64,000 bases of DNA from Eriocheir sinensis. Its lineage: Eukaryota > Arthropoda > Malacostraca > Decapoda > Varunidae. Below the pieces are notes generated by a model, which did no database searches, was not told where the DNA came from, and saw nothing but the letters and a program-made list of their open reading frames with translations. The translations under genes were made by a program, and so were the position numbers. Of this stretch, positions 57,291 through 64,000 are shown piece by piece. Position 1 is the first letter of the stretch, and the number at the start of each line of letters is the position of its first letter. Location: positions 4,492,610-4,556,609 of the forward strand of contig NC_066518.1 in NCBI RefSeq assembly GCF_024679095.1, given 5' to 3'.

Positions 57291-57539
57291 CCTCCTCCTC
57301 CTCATCATCTCAAAAGACAACTGGAGACTCGGCCAACACTCACAATCCAACTTTCCCTCCTCCTCCTCCTCCTTCTCCTCCTCCTCCTCGCTTTGGCACT
57401 GGAGGAGGAGGAGGAGGAGGGCAAACAGATGGCTTAGCTAGGAGAATTAACACTCCAAGCCAGCCAGCGACACAGGGGCGCGTGCTCGGTCCAAGGATGA
57501 AAGCCTGTCTTGGTATACCCCCTTAAGCGGCCCTGTCCC

Positions 57540-57960
57540 TTGTGTGTGTGCGTGAAGGGGGGGGGGGAAGGGGGGAAGGGGGGCGGTTATCCCTCTCATT
57601 CTCAGTGGCGCCATCTGTCTTCGGTGCAATTAGTTAGTTCCCCGTATCAATATCCCCGGCATGCTTCGGCCCTTCGCTAGAGGCTAATTTAAAAGCCATT
57701 AGTGTTGCATTTGGGAGCCGCCTGTGGGAGAGAGAGAGAGAGAGAGAACCCCGTCCTTAGTGCGTGTGTGGGGAGGCGGCGGAAGGAGGGTGTAGGTGCG
57801 TGCGTGTGTGTGCGTGTGTGTGCGTGTGCGTGCTAGAATTGTTTGGCTAAGCTGTCCACTCGAAATAATAATAGTCGTCTGAGCGGAATTGAATTCACTG
57901 CAGGACAAACCAAATTAGTCTCCCCTGAAATAGAACTTTCGTGCTCCTCCTTTGCTGAAG
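57540..57960. other. G-rich and mixed sequence, no gene recognised
   Basis: G runs (57557-57590), a short (GA)n near 57728-57747, and a GTGTGCGTGC repeat near 57797-57833. The rest is ordinary sequence. Confidence 0.6.
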
Positions 57961-57989
57961 TATTTGCAATTCCGCGCCGCTCCTAAAGT

Positions 57990-58680
57990 TTAGTCGCTCT
58001 CGCCAACACGTTTTCCCGGAAGATAAAGGAAAATCGAGTATGGGGAAGGCGGGTTGGAACGTACGAGCTGGAGGGAAGATTTTGAACGTGTATAAGGAAC
58101 GAGAGACAGAGAAAGGAAGAAAGAATGGTAGAGGAAAAGGAAAAGTTTAGTCGCTCCCGCCATCACAAAATGGCGTATGGGAAAAGGCGGGTTAGAACTT
58201 ACAAACTGGAGGGAAGATTTAGAACGAGGAGGAGTAAGGATCTACATTTGAAATGCGAGGTATAAAGAGAGGGTTGGTTGGACGTGCGAAGTGGAGGAGG
58301 GAAGATTTGAATGTAGAGAAAACGAGAAAAGGGAAGAAAGAAAGAGTTGGAACGTACGAGCTGGAGGGAAGATTTTGAACGTGTAGAAGAAACGAGAGAT
58401 AGAGAAAGGAAGAAAGAACAGTAGAGGAATAGGAAAAAGTTTAATCACTCTCACCAACACAAAATGGCGTATGGGAAAAGGCGGGTTAGAACTTACACCA
58501 ACACAAATGGTAAAGGGAAAAGGTGGGTTAGAACTTACAAAGAACAGTAGAGGAAAAGGAAAAAGTTTAATCGCTCTCGCCAACACAGAATGGAGCATGG
58601 GAAAAGACGGGTTAGAACTTACAAACTGGACGGAAGATTTTGAACGTGTAGAGGAAACGAGAGAGAGGGAAAGGAAGGAA
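57990..58680. repeat. Complex tandem repeat, ~150-200 bp units
   Basis: AAAGTTTA(G/A)TCGCTC(T/C)CGCCA, GGGAAAAGGCGGGTTAGAAC, and CTGGAGGGAAGATTTTGAAC recur in the same order several times (e.g. near 57988, 58143, 58440 and 58562). Units differ in length and in loss of internal segments. Confidence 0.88.
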
Positions 58681-58689
58681 GAATTAGAG

Positions 58690-59460
58690 AAGAAACAGGA
58701 CACAGGAGAGAAACCTACGACAAGAGGGTGCATGAGAAGGAGATGAAGTTAGTGAGAAAAGAAACAGGAGTGAAAGGAATGACAGACAGGAGGAAGCAAG
58801 GAAGAGCAGAAGTTGACAAGAGAGAGGAAGAAAGAACAGAGAAGAAACGGGAAACAGGGAAAACTACAAGAGGGTGAGAAGGAGAGAGAAAGATAGAGGA
58901 GAAATGAGAGAATAAGAAAGAACGGACGGGAGGAAGCAGGAAGGAGGGAACATAGAAGGAAGGGAGAACTGAAGTAGACGAGAGAAAGGAAGGAAGAATG
59001 GCGGAGGAACAAGAAACAGAGGAACAAGGGGATGAGAAGGAGATAAAGATAGAGAAGAAAAGAAAGAGGAAGGAACGAAGGAAGGAAGAAAGGAAGAACG
59101 AAGCAGCAAAAGGGAAGGAAAATCAAGGAACGAAGGAGAGGAGTGGAAAGGTCATCAGTTAAAAGGGAGGAATGAACGAAGGAACAGAGGGAGAGAGAGA
59201 GAGAAAGGAAGAAAATTGAAAGACTCCTAGAAAAGAGGAAAGTAAGGAAGGAAGGAAGGAGGCAGGAGGAAGAGAGGAGGAATAAGGGAAGGAAAACGGA
59301 AGTGCTCGAGACGAAGAAAGAGAAGAGGAGGAGGGAAGAAGAGGAAGAAGGAAGTCGCAAAAAGCTTGGACAGATGAGGAAGACTTGAAGAGAGGAGGCG
59401 AAACAGGAGGAGGAGAAAGAGGAGTAGGAAGAGAAAGAAGAAGAGATGTCAGAAACGCCC
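58690..59460. repeat. Purine-rich tract
   Basis: GGAAGGAAG, GAGAAGAAACAGG and GAACGAAGGAA variants, followed by a C run at 59464-59476 and A run near 59490. Confidence 0.82.
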
Positions 59461-59534
59461 TTCCCCCCCCCCCCCCGCCCCTTCTCCCTAAAAAAAAAGA
59501 AAAAAGAAATGGAGTATAGAAGCAGGAGGAGAAC

Positions 59535-59740
59535 GAGGAGGACGAGGAGGAGGAGGAGGAGGAGGAGAGGAAGCAGGAGGAAGATGTAATGTTAGATTTG
59601 GATATGGAGGTGGAGGTGAAGGCGGCTGTTGTGTTAAATTTGGAGGTGGTAGAGGTGGTGTTAGTAGTGGGGGAGGTGATGGAGCTGGTGGTTGGGTGGT
59701 GGTTGTAGTGGTGGTGGTGGTGGTGGTGGTAGTGAAGAAG
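59535..59740. repeat. (GGA)n and (GGT)n tracts
   Basis: GAGGAGGAGG at 59528-59570, then GGAGGTGG and (GGT)n to 59733. Confidence 0.88.
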
Positions 59741-59839
59741 GGGATGAACGTGAAAAAAATGATCCCTGTGGTCTCAAATGTCGTGAATGAAAAAGAAACA
59801 TCAGAAGGAGAAAGCAAAAGAAGAGGACAGTCAAAATTT

Positions 59840-60165
59840 TCATGTTAGAAGTGGTGATGATGGTGGTGATGCTGGTGGTGATGGTGGTGATGGTGGTGAT
59901 GATGGTGGTGATGATGGTGATGATGGTGGTGATGATGGTGGTGATGGTGGTGGTGATGATGGTGATGATGGTGGTGATGATGGTGATGATGGTGGTGATG
60001 ATGGTGGTGATGATGGTGGTGATGGTGGTGATGATGGTGATGATGGTGGTGATGATAGTGGTGATGATGGTGGTGATGGTGGTGATGATGGTGATGATGG
60101 TGGTGATGATGGTGGTGATGGTGGTGGTGATAGTGGTGGTGATGATGGTGGTGATGGTGGTGGCA
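59840..60165. repeat. (GGTGATGAT)n minisatellite
   Basis: GATGGTGGTGATGATGGT variants, about 9-15 bp subunits, over 325 bp. All units are multiples of three, so Asp/Gly, Met/Val and Ser/Pro frames stay open. Confidence 0.97.
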
Positions 60166-60207
60166 TTAGTCTTTGCTATTTAAACCAACAGCATGAAGCG
60201 ATCTTAC

Positions 60208-60345
60208 TTTTTTTTTTTACGGCAAAGGAGACAGCTCAAGGGCACAAAAAAAGGAAACAATAATGAAAAAAAGCCCGCTACTCGCTGTTCCCAAAAAGAG
60301 TTAAGAGGAGTGCCCAAAAGAGAGGTCAATTTCGGGTCACAAACT
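60208..60345 (-). mobile_element. SINE-like family C copy, well preserved
   Basis: On the plus strand: poly(T), ACGGCAAAGGAGACAGCTC, AAGGGCACAAAAAAAGG, AAAGCCCGCTACTCGCTG, AAAAAGAGTTAAGAGGAG, TGCCCAAAAGAGAGGTCAA. It is the longest continuous copy in the window and a good reference for the others. Sequence to about 60420 may belong to it. Confidence 0.87.
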
Positions 60346-60436
60346 CTTCTTAAACCCTTCATAGTCTCCCCTATCAACACCCAGATACACCCTATCACTC
60401 TACGACCTTCACAACCTCGAGTCCGTATCAAAAGCT

Positions 60437-60524
60437 AAGGTCCTCCCCTTCGTCTGATAAACCTCTCTAGTTGGGAAGAAAAGGTCCTCCCCTTCGTCTG
60501 ATAAACCTCTCTAGTTGGGAAGAA
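60437..60524. repeat. 44 bp exact tandem duplication
   Basis: AAGGTCCTCCCCTTCGTCTG plus ATAAACCTCTCTAGTTGGGA occurs at 60437 and again at 60481 with no visible difference. Confidence 0.97.
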
Positions 60525-60559
60525 ATGGCACAGTATTCTCTATTCACAGCGTTAAGGGG

Positions 60560-60808
60560 CTATTACACTGGGCAAATTTTCCGTGGATCTTCAGTCAAAC
60601 CACGATTTCCGCTGGCGTTGTTCTCAGATTTCCGTGGTTTTCTGACGTGTCCACGATCTTCCAAAGCTACGGTAGAGTTCCTTGAAGGACGACGGTATTA
60701 CTCACCATCATCATCATCAGCAATAACAAGAAACAAATGAGAACCACGCTAGCGGAAATCGTGGTTTGACTAAAGATCCACGGAACAGGTAGGGGAAGGT
60801 TGTAATAG
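60560..60808. mobile_element. Foldback/MITE-like element with 48 bp inverted repeats
   Basis: The arm TTCCGTGGATCTTCAGTCAA plus ACCACGATTTCCGCT (60579-60626) is matched by its inverse at 60738-60785 with about four mismatches. An outer 8 bp pair, CTATTACA (60560-60567) and TGTAATAG (60801-60808), suggests the true ends. The loop holds a short (ATC)n. It has no coding capacity, and the 8 bp outer pair may be chance. Confidence 0.72.
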
Positions 60809-60829
60809 TGAGTAGCTTTGGACTGGCTG

Positions 60830-61640
60830 ACGATGTAGGGAGGTGAGGAGGGGGGGAGAAACAGGGACTAAGGGCCAGGGAGGGAGGGTGGTAAAGCGTC
60901 GATCCCTCAGAGTAACAGTGTCCGCCGAAGACGTGTGGAGGTCCTTATCTGTCCCTCGCCCGGCCACAGTCTTAACTCGGCCACGAAGAAGCTTTTGGAG
61001 TTTGCGTCGACGGGCGTGTGGAGTTAGGAGCTTGTGTGTGACTGTGTGAGGGTTGTTAGCGTGAGAGAAGAGGTGTTAAGGTGAGGTAGTAGTTTGTGGA
61101 TGTCTCTGCGAGTGTGTGAGTGAGTTGTTATTGAGCTGACATATGTGTGTAGGAGTTTATAGAGACCAGAGGAGGTGTTGAGGTGAGGTATGTCTTTGTG
61201 TGAGTGAGTTAGTTGTTATTTAGCTGAGGTGTGTGTGTATGTGAGTGTATAAAGAGCTGTTACTGAGCCAAGTGTGTGTATTTAGAGAGTTTTTAGAGAA
61301 GATTTGTGTTTTTGTAAGTTTTTCAAAGCAAGCGTGAGTAAGTTCCCTGTTAGTTTATACGTTTTTTTTTTTGTGTGTGTGTGTGTGTGTGTGAGCTTTT
61401 TTTAGTGGTATTGTGTGAATAAGAAAAAACTGAATGAAGAAAAGGAACAAGGTGAGAGGAAAAGATAAGGCAGGAAAATAAATATAATAGACGTGAATTT
61501 TTTTTTAGTGTATATGTATTTCTGGGTGTTTTAAGATAATGCTACAATCTATCCCTCACGTTATCATATTGTTAGTGTACCGGTATATGTACTTCTGAAT
61601 ATTTTAAGATAATGTTAAAATCTCTCCCTCACGCCCTCAT
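60830..61640. other. CpG-containing then GTGTGAG-rich sequence, no gene proven
   Basis: 60840-61020 has more CpG than its surroundings and a 68-codon mixed-composition frame (60843-61049) that I do not recognise. 61020-61340 carries degenerate GTGTGTGAGTGAGTTGTTATT units. (TG)n lies at about 61372-61393. ATTTTAAGATAATG(T/C)TA recurs near 61529 and 61600. Confidence 0.5.
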
Positions 61641-61890
61641 ATTGATTTCCAACCTGCGACAATGCGAACAGGAAGTAATAAATGGATAAATACATACTAC
61701 AAAAAGTGGGGTCATAAAACGGGTCACGAAACACAGAATCGTTGCGTATTCATGACTGCATATTTTAACTTCTCCATCAGGGGGCCATTGTTTGCAGGAC
61801 CCCCAAAAAAGAGGAGATTCAATATACTGGGAATGTATTTTTTCTTAATAATGAAGTCCTGGAGCTTTGTATGTATTCCTCTGTCTCTCT

Positions 61891-61952
<62 letters not shown>
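61891..61952. repeat. (GT)n microsatellite
   Basis: About 30 GT units. Confidence 0.97.
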
Positions 61953-61953
<1 letters not shown>

Positions 61954-62103
61954 TCCAGGAAGATCATTGGATTGCGTTCGGCTCTGTTCACTGATCCAAC
62001 CGAGCATGAGATTCAATCGCATATGATTTCTCGAACGGCAGCGGAATCCAGGCGTGTGTGCGTGAGTGTGTGCATACGGGCTCTTGTGTAAGCGAAGTTG
62101 CCT

Positions 62104-63260
62104 GGCCATCTGGCGGGCGGAATGCTAACTAATGCTTCTCTCGTTTTCCTCTTTTTCTCCTTTTCTCAGCATCGTGAATCAATTAGATATACCAAGACGC
62201 CTCTCCATTCAACATTGACCTCTCTCCTGGCCTCTCATACTTGCTACTTTTTTTGCTGGAATAGTGCTTAGCGGGCTTTTTTTGTTGTTGTTGTTTCCTG
62301 TTTTTGTTGCCCTTAAATTGCTTCCATTGCCGTAAAGATATATCAGATGGAACTTAAGAAATAAAGAAGTTGGCTGGCTGGTGAGAAGCTAAGATATGTT
62401 AGTCTCGTGTTCCTATCTTTTCTCCTTCATTCAGAATCGTAAATGAATTAAATATATCAACTGGAACTTAAAGAAAATCGAGAGGTTGGCGGCCATCTGG
62501 TGGGCGAAATGTTAACTAATGATTCTCTCGATTTTCACTTTTCCCACATTTTCAGAATCGTAAATGAATCAGATATATTACTTGGGGTTTAGAGGAAATA
62601 GAGAAGTTGGCGGCCATCTGGTGGGCGAAATGCTAACTAAAGCTTCTCTCGATTTTCACTTTTCCCACATTTTCAGAATCGTAAATGAATCAGATATATT
62701 ACTTGGGGTTTAGAGGAAATAGAGAAGTTGGCGGCCATCTGGTGGGCGAAATACTAACTATAGCTTCCTTCGTTTTTCACTTTTCCCACATTTTCAGAAT
62801 CGTAAATGAATCAGATATATTACTTGGGGCTTAGAGGAAATAGAGAAGTTGGCGGCCATCTGGTGGGCGAAATACTAACTATAGCTTCCTTCGTTTTTCA
62901 ATTTTCCCACATTTTCAGAATCGTAATTGCATCAGATATATCACTTGGGGCTTAGAGGAAATAGAGAAGTTGGCGGCCATCTGGTGGGCGAAATGCTAAC
63001 TAAAGCTTCTCTCGATTTTCACTTTTCCCACATTTTCAGAATCGTAAATGAATCAGATATATCACTTGGGGCATAGAGGAAATAGAGAAGTTGGCGGCCA
63101 TCTGGTGGACGAAATGTGAACTACTGCTTTTCTCGTTTTTTTCCCTCCTCTTTTAGAATCGTAAATGAATTAAATATATCAAATGGAACTTAAGAAAATA
63201 AGAATAACAATAAATAAAGAAGTTGGCGGACATCTGGTGGACGAAATTTCAACTAATGCA
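62104..63260. repeat. 121 bp satellite array, about 8 units
   Basis: GGCCATCTGGTGGGCGAAAT occurs at 62491, 62612, 62733, 62854 and 62975, and with one change at 63096, giving a constant 121 bp spacing. Diverged units lie at 62104 and 63228. Each unit also has CTTTTCCCACATTTTCAG, AATCGTAAATGAATCAGATA and TTAGAGGAAATAGAGAAGTT. The minus strand of each central unit contains CCACCAGATGGC, which fits the 12 bp heart of the CTCF core consensus. The first unit is split by a family C element. Confidence 0.96.
62192..62342 (+). mobile_element. SINE-like family C copy inserted in the satellite, with target-site duplication
   Basis: It reads GACCTCTCTCCTGGCC, later AGCGGGCTTTTTTTG, GTTGCCCTTAAATTG, CTTCCATTGCCGTAAAG. 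AGATATA lies on both sides (62185-62191 and 62336-62342), and removing the insert restores a normal satellite unit (GAATCA...AGATATAT). This supports target-primed insertion in the sense orientation, with the A-rich end at right. Confidence 0.8.
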
Positions 63261-63494
63261 AATTCCTCTCAGTCGTTTTCTCTTTTATTTCATTATTTAA
63301 AGATTCGTAAGTGAAAAAAAAAACTATTCACCGGGACTTTCGAAAAATAAGGAGTGAATAATGGAACAATGCGCCATTATTTCTCCTTCCTCAAAAATCC
63401 TCATAAAAAGATTAATAATGCATTTTATTTTATTTTCCTTTCAAAAATCTGAATAAAAAAAAGAAGTGTTAGCGTATATACATTAGCGGCGTCA

Positions 63495-63498
<4 letters not shown>

Positions 63499-63538
<40 letters not shown>
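63499..63538. repeat. (TC)n microsatellite
   Basis: About 19 TC units; a G-rich run follows at 63549-63573. Confidence 0.96.
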
Positions 63539-63540
<2 letters not shown>

Positions 63541-63604
63541 GACAAATAGGGGGTGGGGGGGGGCAGGGGGGGCGGGAATAGGTCCATAGTGCCACGCCGT
63601 CAAA

Positions 63605-63900
63605 GAATTAGTTAAAAAAAATATTAGTAAAAAGAAAAAAATTATACAAAAAGATAAAATGGGTCAAAAATATGAAAATAAATAGTTAAAAAAATCAAAT
63701 ATTACTAAAAAGAAAAAAAAATAATACAAAAACATAAAATCGGGTCAAAAAAATGAAAATAAATAGTTAAAAAAAAACAAATATTACTAAAAAGAAAAAA
63801 AATTAATACAAAAACATAAAATCGGGCCAAAAAAAATGAAAATAAAAATCTGATAATGAATAAAGTTTTCGAGGCACAAAAAAAAAATGAGGTGAAAAAA
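63605..63900. repeat. A-rich tandem repeat, ~82 bp unit, 3 copies
   Basis: ACATAAAATCGGG(T/C)CAAAAA recurs near 63650, 63733 and 63815, each with ATGAAAATAAA(T/A)A and TATTACTAAAAAGAAAAA. Confidence 0.93.
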
Positions 63901-64000
63901 ACGGCAAGACTAAAAAAAAAAACAGTAACTCGGATAAAAAAAAAAAGTATTAGAGGCACCAGATTTTTCCTTCCTGATGTATGCGAATAACTTCTAATTT

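Noticed and set aside
63480..64000. Telomere-type repeats near the window end
   Set aside because: No TTAGG or TTAGGG arrays are present; the tail is an A-rich 82 bp repeat.

Overview
This window looks like intergenic or intronic DNA from a eukaryote with a very repeat-rich genome, most likely an arthropod and plausibly a decapod crustacean. The evidence is the extreme density of long (AG)n, (AC)n and trinucleotide microsatellites, dozens of minisatellites, several SINE and MITE families, and a CR1-clade non-LTR retrotransposon. I found no convincing host protein-coding gene, tRNA, rRNA, CRISPR array or bacterial-type signal. Almost every long open frame is translated simple repeat (Ser/Leu/Phe, Arg/Glu, His/Thr, Val/Cys strings). 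The species is inference; no diagnostic host gene is present.

Layout. 0-9.5 kb holds a purine-rich tract, a MITE (1518-1760), pyrimidine-rich and T-rich DNA, two related minisatellites in opposite orientation (3.8-4.6 and 5.8-6.2 kb) around a tRNA-derived SINE (4.7-5.1 kb), then dinucleotide arrays. 9.7-10.6 kb carries two copies of an unclassified ~180 bp repeat (family D) and a copy of SINE-like family C. 11-18 kb is CCA, TTTTC and (AG)n/(GGA)n repeat. 18.3-21.1 kb has SINE families A and B and a 111 bp tandem repeat that keeps an open frame. 21.5-29 kb is minisatellite and microsatellite. 29.2-31.3 kb has a 179 bp duplication containing family C, a 93 bp tandem repeat and a second MITE copy.

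31.58-36.07 kb (possibly to ~36.84 kb) is the main coding-derived feature: a nearly full-length minus-strand CR1-like element. ORF1 has a Cys-rich motif, a Ser/Pro spacer and an SGNH/GDSL esterase. ORF2 has an AP-type endonuclease, a reverse transcriptase with FADD motif, and a C-terminal region ending at 8 bp terminal repeats. It is broken by small indels, mostly in homopolymers, with no stop I could attribute to a simple substitution.

37-60 kb alternates purine-rich and pyrimidine-rich blocks with minisatellites (65 bp x 11 at 54.6-55.4 kb; 76 bp at 48.9 kb), two more family D copies (38.8-39.2 kb), a four-microsatellite cluster (39.5-40 kb) and a foldback element (43.56 kb). 60-64 kb holds another family C copy, a foldback element (60.56-60.81 kb) and a 121 bp satellite (62.1-63.3 kb). 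Six of its units carry a perfect match to the 12 bp heart of the CTCF core consensus.

Most notable: the MITE family with apparent 3 bp target duplications, family C (nine copies), the CTCF-like satellite, and the indel-only decay of the CR1 copy.
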